This document shows positions 1-11,774 of a stretch of DNA of 64,000 nucleotides, in pieces. The notes beneath the pieces are model-generated. The model made no database searches. It was not told the DNA's origin and was given only the letters and a program-made list of their open reading frames with translations. Source of the DNA: Allomyces arbusculus (lineage: Eukaryota; Blastocladiomycota; Blastocladiomycetes; Blastocladiales; Blastocladiaceae); the NCBI GenBank assembly GCA_027604705.1, contig JADHYV010000051.1:1-64000 (forward strand). Reading direction: 5' to 3'. The position numbers were made by a program, and so were the translations under genes. How positions within the stretch are numbered: the stretch's first letter is position 1; the number at the start of each line of letters is the position of its first letter.

Positions 1-67
1 TTCGAGGACCGAGTTGATGATGCCGATCTCATAACCGAACAGGAATCCGCCGAGCGCGGCCGTGAAA
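1..67 (-). CDS. MFS sugar transporter, N-terminal edge (partial)
   Basis: Read on the minus strand, the first 67 bases encode FTAALGGFLFGYEIGIINSVLE. GGFLFGY followed by G-I-I-N-S-V-L is the hallmark of transmembrane helix 1 in fungal sugar/inositol transporters of the major facilitator superfamily. The rest of the protein lies off the left edge. A plausible acceptor (CCACCAG) lies just upstream at 69-68. A strong donor (CG|GTGAGTATAAG) lies near 452, whose frame would fit a first exon somewhere in 453-727. That upstream exon has no recognisable homology, so the start codon is unresolved. The family call rests on a short stretch but a very characteristic one. Confidence 0.6.
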
Positions 68-2076
68 CTGGTGGAGATGGCAGCGCGAGCGTCGCATCGT
101 CAGCTTTTCGGTTTGCTTCGTTCGGTTTGTGCAGACGCTGTCGGTCGGTTGCGCGAAGATGCTGCCGCTCGGCCACCGGTTCGAGAACGAGAACGAGTGC
201 AGCAGAACCGACGTACCTCACAAACCACGAGTACCACTGCACCATTGTGGCGAACGAGTGTGGCGACGCCGCGAGAACGGTCCAGAAGCAGTTGGGCGCG
301 CGGCCGACACGAGCGAGAAGGTGTTGATGGTTTGACGGTGGAGGACCCAGGCGTCAAACGAGCTAGACAAGGAGCGAGGAGCGACGATACAGAGTATCGA
401 GAGACGATGAGAGCATCGATAGGGCGGGGCGATGCCAGCATCTTATACTCACCGGTCGCGCGACTGGGCGCCCAGGCGAGGCCGAGCCTCCCGAGCCCGA
501 CGATGTCGCCCATCATGCGCAGATCCCAACAGACGATGGACCAATCGGTGGCGCTGATGAGGCGCTGGGGGCACCCACGCGGAACGCGTGGCGCCTGGGT
601 CCGGTTGGTGCCGACAACCGCCACAAAGATCGTTTCGCGCAGCTTTCTGTTCCCCCTTCCGCAGCGCTTCATTTTCTCCCGGTGCATGCAGCCGGCAGCG
701 CAAGAAAACGTCATGGAAAACCTTCACCAGGTGGGTTCAGTCCGCGTCGGGATGGGTCATCATTGGCCCCGCGCTTCCGTGTACAACCCACCACCACGCG
801 CGCCAGGCGCCAAGGAGGCGCCGCACGCGTCGCACGCAACAAACCTCTGAACATTACTTCTTCCAACAACATGTCGCCAGGCATCACCGAGTGGGGAGTT
901 GGGAGTTGGCTCCGCCCGTTTCGATGTTCGTTTGGCACGTTACTTTCAACCCACGGTTCCATGCTTGCAGCCGCGAGTTAGTCGTGCTCAAAATATCCGG
1001 CGCGGTACATGAATCCATGAGGTCACCACCGTGGGTCTGCAGTCGGTTGGACAAAGGCATTTACGCGCCCTTTTTGCTCGCGGGCATGATGATCAGGCGG
1101 GTCACCCAAAGGGGTGTTGGATTGTGAGGCGCGCGCGAACCTCCATCGCGTTGAGTTTGTAGAGCACACAGCGTTTCCTTGATTCAAGTCCACCATCTGG
1201 CGTGAGTTGCCCCTAATTCTCCGGTGCTGGGCCCGGCTAAGTTGGTGGCGGAGGACGCTGGCACGGTGACAGGGGAACGGGCTCGTTGCGGTCTCGTCAG
1301 TGGCGCATCGCGCGTCGTGTCGCGTCGGGCGTCGTCCAGGCCATGAACGCGGTCCCCTCTCTTTCACCCACATATCCTCCTCACGAAAACCTGTCGCGTT
1401 CTCCACCTCATCGGACCTCAATGGGTCGCAATGGTGACCGACTATGACGTCGATTATGGGGGTGGTGCGTCGCGACTCGCGAGTTGGGCCTGAAGAGGTG
1501 ACAGGGGCACAAACTTCATTTCCTCAGCACCCACTGCGTCCCATTTGGCTCTTTGAGACTGGAGACGACGTTTTGCCTCCAGTCCGAGATTCGTTTCCTA
1601 TCCACACTTTGTGATGGCGACTTCAGCTGCAAATTACGGACCGCGACCAACCGTGGGCTGCTCCTTCGCGGCCCTTGACCGTCCTGGCGGACTTCCCCAT
1701 GATCCGCGCGGCCAGCTTGGCCATGTGTACATCATCGCCCCTCAGACAACCGGGCGGCGTGTAAAGGGACTGATGTGCTCGATCCTGCATGGGCGGAGAG
1801 CGCTTTCGTCTTTGATAATCATTGCAGCGAGTACTTTCTGTCCTTTGCAGCCAGTGATTCCGACGGTGATCTTGCCACGAGCACGCTGGGCGACGATCTC
1901 CCCTCCAACCATGCAGGACATATTGTTCAATGCCATGCTTGGAAGGACAACAGCATTGGGACCATTGTTGGTGGCATGAACCATCCAGAAATGAAATAAA
2001 ATCAATGGTTTATCGTGACCTGAATTGACTCGTTTGGGTATCCACACCACCCACTCTCATAACCAGCAAGCACCCC
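68..2076. other. Intergenic, no gene recognised
   Basis: This covers the putative first intron and 5' region of the sugar transporter (to about 730), then roughly 1.3 kb in which short open frames exist on both strands but none shows a family motif, a consistent splice structure or the strong GC-ending codon bias of neighbouring genes. Frames near 1775-1999 (+) and 1742-2050 (-) overlap each other and look equally arbitrary. I see no RNA gene or repeat here. Confidence 0.5.
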
Positions 2077-2521
2077 CTACTTCTTGGCCGCTGCAGCCTT
2101 CTTGCCCTTCTTCTCCTTCTTGTCCTTGGGGTTTGTCTTGGGCTCAGCAACTGACTTCATGATCGTGAGCTTGCCGACGGCCGCAGCGCGCGTCGCCATG
2201 ATGCGCTCAATGTCGGCAATCGTTTGGCCCTTGAGTTTCTACGCTCGTATGCCGTGGAAGGGTCAGTTCGGAGCTTGTTGGCGCAGTCATGCAGGCTGGG
2301 TTCATTTCGAAAAAGCACCTTTTGCAGCGCAGCGTTCTTGTTCAGGCCTGTCGTCTTGCCGACCTTGGTCTTTTCTGTAGCCAATAGAATGCCGCACGGC
2401 GAGCGGTTAGCTTGCTGGTCGATGAGCATGGACGCTGGTGGCGGGCGTGCGCACCAGGCTTCCGGTGGTGCTTGGTGAGGCTCGCGCCGACCTTGACCTT
2501 CTTGAGCGTGCCCTGCGCCAT
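2077..2521 (-). CDS. Small basic L10K / C19orf53-like (UPF0390) protein
   Basis: Three exons on the minus strand: 2521-2455, 2374-2319 and 2229-2077, giving 91 residues. The protein starts MAQGTLKKVK, like the animal Leydig cell tumour 10 kDa protein homologue (MAQG-K). It then has a Lys-rich middle (KTKVGKTTGLNKNAALQK), the family's GKLTIMK motif and a Lys/Ala-rich tail ending KKAAAAKK. Intron 1 starts G|GTGCGC, contains a GCTAACC branch-like site and ends CTACAG; intron 2 is AAAAG|GTGCTT to CTCAAG. All three junctions keep phase. Members are small, very basic nuclear or nucleolar proteins of poorly known role. The assignment rests on the two ends of the protein and the overall size. Confidence 0.65.
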
Positions 2522-3318
2522 GGTTGCTGGTGGTTGGTTTCGAATACTTGACAAAGTTTGCTCGTCGCGTCGTGCTTTTTCGTGGAGTGTTGTCGTTCCG
2601 CAGTTCGGTGGGTGAGCTTGCGTCGTGGTCACGAGCCTTCATGTGAGACGTTGTAACATGGGTCCGGCGGTGCACGGTCCCCCAGCCAGTTGCGCAACGA
2701 CCAATCCATCCGTTTCAACAGGCAGGCTGCCGACGGGCTCTCGATATGGAACGCATTTGCTGACTGGCTCTTATCGAGCGTGAGCGCAGATCCCCCACCG
2801 GACGAGTCCTGTGCTACAATAGTGTTTTGAAGGGAATACAGAATCTGCCTTTCGGCTTGTGCTCATGGATCGATTGTTGATTTTTACTCGCTTTTCGGCA
2901 TGGCCCAGGTCCCGTACGTCTCTCATCAATCAATCTTTCACCTCGACGTGGATTTGACCTGGACCGCGAGCCATTGAACTTACCTGCACGCGGCTGCAAC
3001 TCGCCCAAATTTCTATCAAGCTACACCTCCAGTAAACGTGCGGAAACGGAGGTCGGAGAGGTGCAAATACGGCTTCAATTCAAAGTCACAGAAATCATAC
3101 CAGGGCAGGGGCGGGGGGGGGGGGGGGGGCAAGGGCGAAAAGGAGGAGGCGAGGGTAAAGACGAACGAAAGGAAAAGAAGACAAAGGAGCTCTTGCAAAT
3201 GGGGTCCACCCAACCGTCCTCCTCCGAAACCGACCGACCACATTCGCACGACGTCATCAAAGCAACCGACGCGCACCAACCCGCCATCAGGTCCCACCAA
3301 CCACCAGCGTCAATCGGC
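2522..3318. other. Intergenic, with poly-G tract
   Basis: Spacer between the L10K-like gene (5' side) and the 3' end of G-beta; both genes are on the minus strand. It holds an uninterrupted G run of about 18 nt at roughly 3112-3129, next to a purine-rich stretch to about 3190. No open frame here has recognisable homology. The G run would be a C run in the 3' flank of the G-beta transcript. Confidence 0.5.
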
Positions 3319-4574
3319 TCATGCCCACACCTTGAGCAATGAGTCCCACGACCCGGTGCACAGCGCCATCCCGTCCGACGAGACACCGAGACACGAGACG
3401 CGGTTATCGTGCGCAGCCAAGACGCCGACGCGCTCGCCCTTGAGCGTGTCCCAGACGTTGCAGTTGAAGTCATCGTACCCGGCAAATAAGAGCCGCCCGG
3501 AAATCGAGAAGGCCACCGACGTGATCCCGCACAGGATATTGTCGTGCGTGTACTGGTTCAATTCGCGGTCGGCGCGCAAATCAAACAGTCGGCAACTGGC
3601 GTCGTCGGACCCGGTGCCAAACGCGTCGCCGTTCGGGAAGAATTGCACGGCATTGATATCCGACTCGTGGCCCGTGAATGTTTGCACGCAACGGCCCGTG
3701 CGAATGTCCCAGACTTTCGCTGATGCGTCGCACGCGCCGGAGACGAAAATGTTCTTGTCGGGCGAGAGCGACAGCGACATGACGTCGCCCGTGTGGTCGG
3801 TGAACTCGAGCGTCTTCATGCCGGCATCAATGTCCCAGAGCATGCACGACATGTCGCCCGAGGACGTAATGATTTGCCGGTCCGACAAAAACCGGCAGCA
3901 CGACAGGTAGCCCGTATGCGCCGACAATTCGCGCGCAACCTTGACGGCGCCCTCCTTGGTCTTGAGGTTGTAGATGGAGCAGATATTGTCGAGCCCACCG
4001 CACGCGACGAGATTGCCGGAGGGCGCGTAGGCGCAGGTCATGACCCACGACGACCGCAGCGGGATTGCGTGCACCTTGTTGGTCGTATACGCATCCCAGA
4101 CAATTAACTTGCCGTCCTGCGACGCCGAGACCAAGTGACGCTTGTCGACGGCCCAGTGCATAGCGTATATCTTGGCCAAGTGGCCCTTGAGCGTGCGCCG
4201 CACGCGCATCATGATGCGCGGCAACGGCTCGAGCTCGCCGGCCACGGTCTTGACTGTTGGGGTGGCGCAGGCGAGCACGACGCGACGGTGAACAGCGGGT
4301 GGGAGACACGAGGACAGGAGCGGTGCCGGGCGGACGACGAGAAAGCGAAAAAAGAGCGCAATTCAGGTGAGCGAACGGTCTTGACTAAACCCTCTTTATC
4401 CATCCACGAAGCGCACGTTCACGCTCGAAAAACGGCCGGCGCGCGCCGTGCGGATAACAAGTCGGCAAACGTACGCGTCGTGTCGGCCAGAGCCTCTTTC
4501 TTTTGCTTGATCTTGTCTTTGAGCGCCTCGGCCTCCTTGCGCGCGGCATTGATGCGTTCGGCAATGTCGCCCAT
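3319..4574 (-). CDS. GPB1: Heterotrimeric G-protein beta subunit (WD40)
   Basis: Two exons: 4574-4475 (starts [20 protein letters not shown]) and 4253-3319, giving 344 residues, the usual G-beta length. The N terminus is the short coiled coil that binds G-gamma. The join [14 protein letters not shown] restores the conserved run into [16 protein letters not shown]. Seven WD40 repeats follow with almost invariant blocks such as [63 protein letters not shown] and [11 protein letters not shown], ending in [10 protein letters not shown]. The intron is C|GTACGTTTG to CCAACAG. It acts at the plasma membrane with a G-alpha and G-gamma in receptor (pheromone or nutrient) signalling. It is clearly a true G-beta rather than RACK1 or Lis1, because of the N-terminal coiled coil and repeat 1 sequence. 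Confidence 0.96.
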
Positions 4575-6295
4575 GGTGGCAGCAACGGTCGGCAGGTACG
4601 GTCGGTCGAGGTTCTGACAAGGAAGCGGGCGTGAACGCTTGCGTGCAGCCGGTGCGGGCACGGATCAATGCGTGATCGAGCGGTGAGGAACGGCCGAAGG
4701 CGGCGCGAATTCGATAGTGCGTGCGCAGATCGGCCCACGCGACGGCGGCGAAATGGAGGTAGAGTAGGTAATGGGAGGACGGCAGCACGGTCGGCGCGTC
4801 GGTACTCGGGTGCCGGCGCTGCTGGGTCAGGCGAGGCAGCGAGGATCGGCCAGGGGGGGACCGGGGCGTAGGCGAGGAAGGGAGGAGTCGATGGGCTGGG
4901 GGATGAGGGCAAGAGATGCGCGGAGACGCCGCAATGGAGTGGAGGGTCGTGCAGGAGGAGCAGGGGCAGGGCAGGGACGGGGAGCAAGGGCGACGCGGTC
5001 AGCCGAGATGAAGTTGAGCGCAATGATACGTGAGCAGGGGCACGTCAGATTCGGCGACTGGGTGATCTGCTCCGTGGACAGGCTGGCAAGTCGGTGCAGG
5101 GTGGACGTACCGGCAGTCGCGCTGGTGCAGAGGGGGCGGCGGCGACCAGATCAATGGCGCGCGAGGGCGTTGCGGCAAGTGTGGGGTGCGGGGGAGAGCG
5201 GGCGGACGGGGAGGAGAGCGAGCGGCCGCGCAAGAGTCGTTGAAAGGAGGAGAGCAGCACGCCAGGCGAGGCCCCAAGTTCACGCTGGCTGGCAGGAGGT
5301 GGACGGGATGACCGGCGCAGAGACGTCGGCGGCGGCGTGGAAAAGAGCGCGAGACACGGCCTGATGAGCGGCCAGCGTGACGCTTGCGCGCGCAACGACG
5401 CCTCGCATCACGCTCTGGCCAGCTTTCGCGCGTTTCGCCACGACTTTCGCGCTCGCCGCCGCCACTCATCTGGCACCTCACGTGGAGGTCACGCCATTTG
5501 TCTCCCACTTCGCGCGAGGCATTTGCGGGAGCACCACCTCCCCAGTCGCATCTGCGGCCGCCGTCACTGCAACGCGCAGCGACGGGCCAGCGCAAGACCC
5601 CAAGCAACACAACTGCGGGCAATACCACGAACTGCACACCCCACCGGCAACGATGCATCAAGTCGGCCCCCGTCACGGCACCGGCACCAGGAAGTGACCC
5701 ACCCACGCTCGGCTCAACCGGCGAATTGCCCGTCATCGCTATCAAGCACCACCACCACGGCCACGGCCCGCCCGCCGTCCCCCCAACACTTGCTCCAAGC
5801 AATGATGTGAGACCGTTTCAGGCCGTGGTCCGGCTGCTGCTTTGCGATCGACACCAGCACGCTCGACATCGATACACGACGACGTCGCGCACCCCCCGAC
5901 TGCCTGCTGCGCCCGCGCCCACCGCCAATCGGCCTGCGCGCTTCTCGACGATTCCGCCGCGCGCGAGCTCGAATTGGGAGCTAACGCGCCCTGCCGCACC
6001 CGCCCGACGCGCGCCACCGGTCCCCGCCCGCCCACGGCCGACGCGCACCGTTCCTTGTCGTTGCCGTGGAGCCCAGCGCAAAGCCGATTTCGGCACGAGC
6101 TCGTCGACGGCGCCGTCATCGACTCGCTCCGGCGTTGCCACGCACCGTACATATTCTGCGTGCCCGGCGTGGCGACGCTGCTTCTCCCTTGCGCCTCACT
6201 TGTGCCTTGGTCTCGAACTGGCTTGCCTTCCTGCTCGTCCGCACGCGCTCGCTGCCGCCACCCCCGCACGCACCGCACGCCCGCCGGAACGCACG
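4575..6295. other. Divergent promoter region of G-beta and the GNAT gene
   Basis: About 1.7 kb of very GC-rich DNA between two divergently transcribed genes. Long frames run through it on both strands, including one of about 300 codons fused in frame upstream of the acetyltransferase start at 6296. They are Arg/Pro/Ala-rich, lack homology and are what such GC content gives by chance. I treat the whole stretch as promoter and 5' untranslated sequence. Confidence 0.5.
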
Positions 6296-7120
6296 ATGCC
6301 CGCCTACGCGCCCGCCCCGCTCGTCGCCAAGCACCTGACCCAAGGCCACCCGGTCTCGCCACTCGGGACTTCCATCCGGCTCGCGCGCGGCGCCGACGCG
6401 GCGGCCATCACGGCGCTCTCGAACCTGGCCTTCACTGACTCGCACTGGTTCAAGCGGCCGCACTTTTACGACCGCACCAACTTGGACGAAGTGCTTGCTG
6501 GCATTCTCGACCCGACAATCGACTTGGACGCGCCGCTCAACGACCACTCGTGCTTTCTCGTCCTCGACTGGCCCGCACACTTACCCGATGGCACCCCGCT
6601 CCCGCAACCGGATGGCGAGACCGCGACTTTCGGCGCCCAGGGGGTTCCGCTCGCCGTGTGCGTGCAAGTGCACAAGGATTACGACAGCGCGGGCGCGCCG
6701 ATGATGGGCATGTTGTCTGTGCACCCGCTCCTGCACCGCCGCGGGCTCGCCAAGTGGACAACAGACGCGGTCGAGCGATTGGTCACGCACGTGCTGCACG
6801 GGCATCGGTTGCTGATTGAGGTCGTGTCGCTCCAGACGTACCTGTTCACGATTTACGAGAAGCTTGGGTTTGTGCGGTTGGGCGACCGCGGGTGGGAAAA
6901 GTACGGCGTCTACGACTGGGAACGCGATATGACGCGGCCGTCGACGCTCGTGCTCATGGAGAAACGGTTGACGCCGGTCGCGACCGTGGAGGTCGAGGAA
7001 GAGGTGGAGGAGGTGATGGAGAGCGAAGACGACGAGAGCGGCGACGATTCGGGTGTTGGGACCGAGAGCTTGATCGACGACGAGGTCGAGCGCGCGGTCG
7101 CGGTTCATGGCGAGGCCTAA
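6296..7120 (+). CDS. GNAT-family N-acetyltransferase
   Basis: Single exon, 274 residues from MPAYAPAPLVAKHLTQGH. The frame is open far upstream, but the conserved fold begins soon after this ATG. The GNAT core spans about residues 20-225: a beta strand SIRLARGADAAAITALSNLAF, then the acetyl-CoA-binding motif A MGMLSVHPLLHRRGLAKW, where H-R-R-G-L-A matches the Q/RxxGxG/A pyrophosphate loop. The late motif is YEKLGFVRLG (Y-x-x-x-G-F), typical of GNAT motif B. The last 50 residues are an acidic Glu/Asp-rich tail, probably disordered. It would transfer acetyl from acetyl-CoA to an amine; the substrate cannot be inferred. No signal peptide is seen. Confidence 0.8.
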   Translation: MPAYAPAPLVAKHLTQGHPVSPLGTSIRLARGADAAAITALSNLAFTDSHWFKRPHFYDRTNLDEVLAGILDPTIDLDAPLNDHSCFLVLDWPAHLPDGTPLPQPDGETATFGAQGVPLAVCVQVHKDYDSAGAPMMGMLSVHPLLHRRGLAKWTTDAVERLVTHVLHGHRLLIEVVSLQTYLFTIYEKLGFVRLGDRGWEKYGVYDWERDMTRPSTLVLMEKRLTPVATVEVEEEVEEVMESEDDESGDDSGVGTESLIDDEVERAVAVHGEA

Positions 7121-7518
7121 ATTTCCGTGTCGGCGGGACGAGACGAGACGAGACGAGACGCGTTGGTTCGAGTAGATTAGGGGCGACGCGGTCGATTTTT
7201 GGTTTGCCGTTTTGCTTGGTTTTGGTCGTGGGTCGACATGCCGGTGCGCGCAAGGAAGCGCTTTTAGCCGTGTATTCTCAATGATAGCCGCCAAGTAAAC
7301 AGCGGGAACCCACAGTTTTGTCGCCTTTGATTCTGATGGTGGGCCCGTCGCAGTCTGTCGCGGCCAACTGACGTGTGGCAGGGCATGCCGTGTCTCAGAC
7401 TGCCATGCAAGCGAGACTGGCGATCGCTGACCCTCATACAGTCCCCGGCCCGCCCAATCAATGTGACCACACCACGGTTTCATTCCAAATCGCACGAGTC
7501 ACCTCCTATCCAGTCCCT
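7121..7518. repeat. Convergent 3' spacer with a GAGAC microsatellite
   Basis: Spacer between the convergent GNAT and myosin light chain genes. It begins with a 5-bp tandem repeat, about four and a half copies of GACGA at 7137-7160. The remainder holds no coding frame with homology. Confidence 0.6.
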
Positions 7519-8176
7519 TCACTCGCCATGCTTGAGCACGCGCACCCACTCGCGATAATTGAACCGGTTCTCGGCATCCACCGGCGCGCCCTTGAACATG
7601 ATATCCACTTCCTCGTCGGTGAACCGGTCGCCCATGGCCGTGAGCGCCTCGCGCAGCACGTCGGCGTCAATGTACCCTGTCTTCTTCTCGTCAAACGCCT
7701 CAAACGCCAGCAAAATCTCGTGCTCCGGGTCGGTACCCGACATGCGCTCGCCGAACAATGTGAGAAAAATGGTGAAGTTGATCGTGCCAGATCCGGGCGC
7801 GTCGCCAATCATGTCGTCAATGTACTCTTCGGTCGGGTTTTGGCCTACGGGATCGCGGAGTGGACCGGATGAGTTTGAGTGGGAGGACAGGGACGCGGCG
7901 ATCTGGTCGCATGGGCGTACCGAGACTCGCGAGCATGTCCTTGAGATCGTCCTTGTCGATAAACCCGTCCTGGTCGTGGTCGATCATGGAGAAGGCCTCT
8001 TTGAATTCGGCAATCTGCCGCTGGTCGAACATGGCAAACACGTTCGAGTTTTGCCGCTGCGCGCGCTTCTTCTTGCGGGACGACTAGATTCGCGCAAGCG
8101 CGCGCCGTCAGTTACCGTGCTCGACGAGCGCCGGGGGGGGGGGGGAGGGGGACTCGATCGGGCGCAATCGCACCAT
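7519..8176 (-). CDS. Myosin II regulatory light chain (EF-hand)
   Basis: Three exons: 8176-8174 (the ATG alone), 8083-7921 and 7844-7519, giving 163 residues. The spliced start is [20 protein letters not shown], matching the animal/fungal RLC N terminus with its basic patch and the phosphorylatable Ser before N-V-F. EF-hand 1 is [12 protein letters not shown] (intact ligands), followed by [20 protein letters not shown], then [20 protein letters not shown] and the terminal [13 protein letters not shown]...[13 protein letters not shown]. Later EF-hands have lost ligands, as is normal for RLCs. It binds the IQ2 motif of the myosin II heavy chain and controls contraction of the cytokinetic ring. 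Intron 1 contains a poly-C run and a GTAACTGAC branch-like site. The ATG-only first exon rests on phase and family fit. Confidence 0.92.
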
Positions 8177-8694
8177 CTTGGCGGTAGTTGAGGATGGCGG
8201 GTGAGAGCGTCGGCGACTGAGCGGAGAGCGGGCGTCGCGGTGCAGCGGGTGCGGCAGGTGCGACGGCGGTGGTGCGGGTAGATGGTGTCGACGACGGCGA
8301 GCAAGAGAAGAGACGGATTGGCGCGAAAATGCGTGGGGGTAGGTCGCAGTGTGTGAAGTGCGCACCAACTGTCGCGTCCCGCACATCTCACGTGAATGTG
8401 GAGACAGGGGAGCACGACGAGCACGACTGCTTTCCAGCACCCGACCCGCCTGCAAGGCTGCAAATGGACAACCAAGACACGAAAGCAAAAAAGAGCCTTC
8501 TTGGAAACTTGGAAATGCCGCCCAAAAATTGAGAAAGGGGAAACAAGGACTAAAGGACACCCTCTGGATCAGGTAAGATACACTGGAAACCAAACGAAAA
8601 ACACCCAACACTAGGCTAAATCCCGCGCTCCACCGAGCCTACAAACACGGCCTTCTCGCGTCTGCACCCGATACCCGCTCGCCCTCGCGCGGCC
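8177..8694. other. Spacer between myosin light chain and M28 protease
   Basis: 5' flank of the myosin light chain gene (minus) and 3' flank of the protease gene (minus). Short frames only, no motif recognised. Confidence 0.4.
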
Positions 8695-11600
8695 TCACAC
8701 GACCGTCGACACGTGAATTGCGTCCATGGCCCACACCGCCGTGTTGTTGGGCATGAGCGGCAAAATCCGTCTCAAGTAGTAGTTGCGCGACCCCATGAAC
8801 TTGGAGTTGCCCACCACGCGAATCGGGACCGGGTCGCGGCCCGCGACCGTCATGCGGAAATCACACGCGCGGGGCTCGTACGGCGCCTTGCCCACGAGTC
8901 CATCGGCCTCCGGGTCCGCATGCGCCGACCCGCCCGCGACGTGCCGGACGTAGTACGACCCGAACCGGCCCGGCACGACGGGTGCCGACGAGTCCACAAT
9001 CTCGGCCTGGATCTCAAACACGGTGAACGCGTTATGCGCGTTCATCGCGCATGGGATCGTGATCGTGCGTGAGTTGTTGTGCGCGTGGTCGACAACGACG
9101 ATCCCGTCGACGCGCGGCGCATAGGCCGCCGCGTAGGTCTCGGCACCCGCCAGGTGCTCGTCGTCGTTGACCCAGAACTTGCCCTGCAGGTGCGACGTGT
9201 CCCAGTGCAGCGAGTGCGCGACTTCGTTGAGCGGGTAGAGCGCCTGCAGAGCTTGGAACCGCTCGTCGAGCGGCATGTCCACTTCCGGTTCCGAGCCGAG
9301 AACTGAGGCGATGGCCTCGACGGCGTCCTTCGAATAGGCCGATGGGTCGGCGCGGATGTAGTGCAGGTGCGCAACGCCCGTCTGCGGGTAGTAGTAGTGC
9401 AGGAGCAGCGCGCGCTTGGGCGTGTCGGGCGTGAACGGCGACCGCGCGGCGAGGAGCATGAAGAAGAGCATGCTCACGCCGACGCCGAAGCGCGAGACAA
9501 AGTTTTGCCACCAGAGCGGCATGCGGTAGAGCAGCGGCAGCATCGGAGCAAAGTAGAGGACGGTCCCGAGCCAGACGACGACCGAAATGATTACGTCGGT
9601 CGGCGCGTCATAACCCATGCGGCCCGTCAGTGGGACCAACAGGTTGTTGGCGCCAATCAGGAACGGGTGCACGATGAAGATGGGCAGGATCGCGGCAATG
9701 TGGTAGTAGAGCGGCGGGTAGAGCGAGGCCAGCAGGTGGCTCATGACGTAGACCGCCGGAATCAGTGTCGACGACAGGCCGACCACGGCCATGATGACCA
9801 TGATGATGGTGCCGAGCAGCAGCGCCGACTTGCGCGCCATGAGCTCGCCGCCAAACGTGCGCGTGTTCATTTGGTGGCCCAGGACCAGACCTGTCGTAGA
9901 AACGTAAACGTGAGCTTTTCCTCTGCGTAATCGACAGATGGTCGGGGGATCGAAGATGAGAATAGAATAGCATACCAAAAAGGGCAATCGGACCGTAGAC
10001 CAAGTAGGGGAAGTGCTCTTCTGAGAACCACACCATGACCGACCCGGACGATTGCACCGTCATGGCCACGAGGAGCACCAAGAGCAGGCCCATGCCGAGC
10101 ATGCGCAGCTGGTTGACGATCCCGGCCGCGGCCGACCGCAGCGAGTTGGTCTTGACGAGCGTCAGCACGGCGATGGCGGCCAAGACGAGGTAGCCGGCCA
10201 GCATAACGTGCGACTGTGCCGAGAAGAAGATCAAGCCTACATGGGATCGATGTGAGCAAACAGGGTCACGAAGCGGCGAGCACCACGAGCAGCAACGCAA
10301 GTCAACCGTGACGTACCCATGAAGTCGGTGTAGGTGACGTTATCGGGGGTATCCTCCTCGGCGTCCTGCAGGTTGGCCTCGTACGCAATGTACCGCACAA
10401 TGTCGAGTGCGTTCTGGCCCATGTGCTGAATCGTGCCCGCAGGCAGCCGGTCAACCTCGTCTTTGGCCGTGTGATAGAGGTAGCTGTGCTCGTAAATCGC
10501 CATGTCGAGCCCGCCCTTGACCTGCGGCGATCTCATGAAGATGCCGTAGTCGGTGTCGGAAATAATCAGGCCTGACTGGAACAAATCATTGGCCTACACC
10601 GTGAAATGTGAATGAGCATCGATCATCGCGGGGCGGGGGGGGGGGGGGGAGGGGTCACAGTACAAAGGAAAAAAACGCACTAACGAGCTGCCATGCGGAA
10701 TCGATGCGTGGTGGTAAGCCTTGAGCATGGTCTGGCCCTTGGTCTGGAACAGCACTGCCTTGCCCGCGACGCCAACGGCCTCGAGATTCAAGAGAGTGTT
10801 GACGCTACCGCACGAAATGTAGCGTCAACTCCAACTCGCGCGAAAAACAAAGGATTCGAATCAACGCAAATACGCACTCCTTAAACCACGGCGAGTTCTC
10901 CATGAATGCGGCCGACCCGTCCTGGTACGTCTCCTCAGCGCCGTTCCACAAAAACACAATCGAGTTCTTGATGGGCCGCGAGTCCGTGACCATGACGCGC
11001 AGCGTGTCGAGCATGACGGCGACGGGCAGCGTTGCATCGGCAGCGCCGCTAATACCATGAACAGCGTCTGGAGAGAGAGCGACGGCGGTGAGCATACGAG
11101 CAAGTGGCACCGCAAAAACGGTGGAGAATGTGCGAAAAGTACCGAAATGTGTGTTGATGATCAGCGCCTTGTCCGAGACGCACTCAGTGCACGGCAAGCG
11201 CACGGCAATGTTCGTGATGTTGTCAAACGTCTTGATGATCGGGAATCCGGCGAGCGCAAAGAAATGCTGGCCCGACTCGTGCGATACGGCCACCTCCATG
11301 GGCTGCAGCCGCAGTGGGTTGGCCTGCACGGATTCGATCTCGTTGAGAATGTAGCGAATCGTCCATTCCTCGCCGTAGCTGCCGACACCGCGATCTATGC
11401 ACGCAGCAGGTCAGATTACACATGGGGGGCTGACGAACCTGCATCACCATCTACCGTGAAAAGCAGCAAGCTCAACGGATAGAAATAGACGGACCAGGCA
11501 CATTTTGCGTGATGGCACGAATGTGGTCGCGCGCGCGCTCCTCGGAAAACTGGTTTTTGACCGTGGCCGGCACGGGCTCCGGCAGCAAATAGTGGTAAAA

Positions 11601-11774
11601 AGTCATCCACGACCCGAGGATACTGATCCACAAGACTAGCGTCCACATTTGCTTGGCGGTCGTCATGTTGCGCGGGTGGAAAGAAGCGACGAAGTCCATG
11701 GTCTTTTTGAGGTCGCGCTCGAATTCCTCGTAGCGCGTCGGGGCCGGTGCCTCTTTGGTCGTCGAATCGCCCAT
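8695..11774 (-). CDS. PFF1: Multi-pass M28 metallopeptidase (Pff1 / ERMP1 family)
   Basis: Seven exons: 11774-11495, 11394-11143, 11067-10878, 10804-10681, 10593-10317, 10236-9976 and 9890-8695. Every junction keeps phase, giving 859 residues. The N-terminal cytosolic stretch (MGDSTTKEAP...) leads to one membrane helix (MWTLVLWISILGSWMTFY). The M28 domain covers about residues 80-370: INTHFDAVHG (metal His/Asp), SGAADA (metal Asp), WNGAEETYQDG (catalytic and metal Glu), IISDTDYG and YHTAKDEVD (metal His). About eight further helices follow, then a luminal C-terminal domain with N-glycosylation sequons (NNS, NNT). Fungal Pff1 sits in the vacuolar membrane; animal ERMP1 is in the ER. The motif set appears complete, so an active zinc aminopeptidase is expected. 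Intron 4 (10680-10594) contains a long poly-C run on the coding strand. Placement in the vacuole is inference from the yeast relative. Confidence 0.93.

Noticed and set aside
3112-3129. Poly-G run as a telomere or G-quadruplex array
   Set aside because: A single homopolymer without the repeated spacing of either; similar runs occur in ordinary introns here.
5384-6295. In-frame 304-residue N-terminal extension of the acetyltransferase
   Set aside because: Low-complexity His/Pro/Arg/Thr sequence with no conservation; the GNAT fold starts just after the ATG at 6296, and GC-rich leaders are often open by chance.
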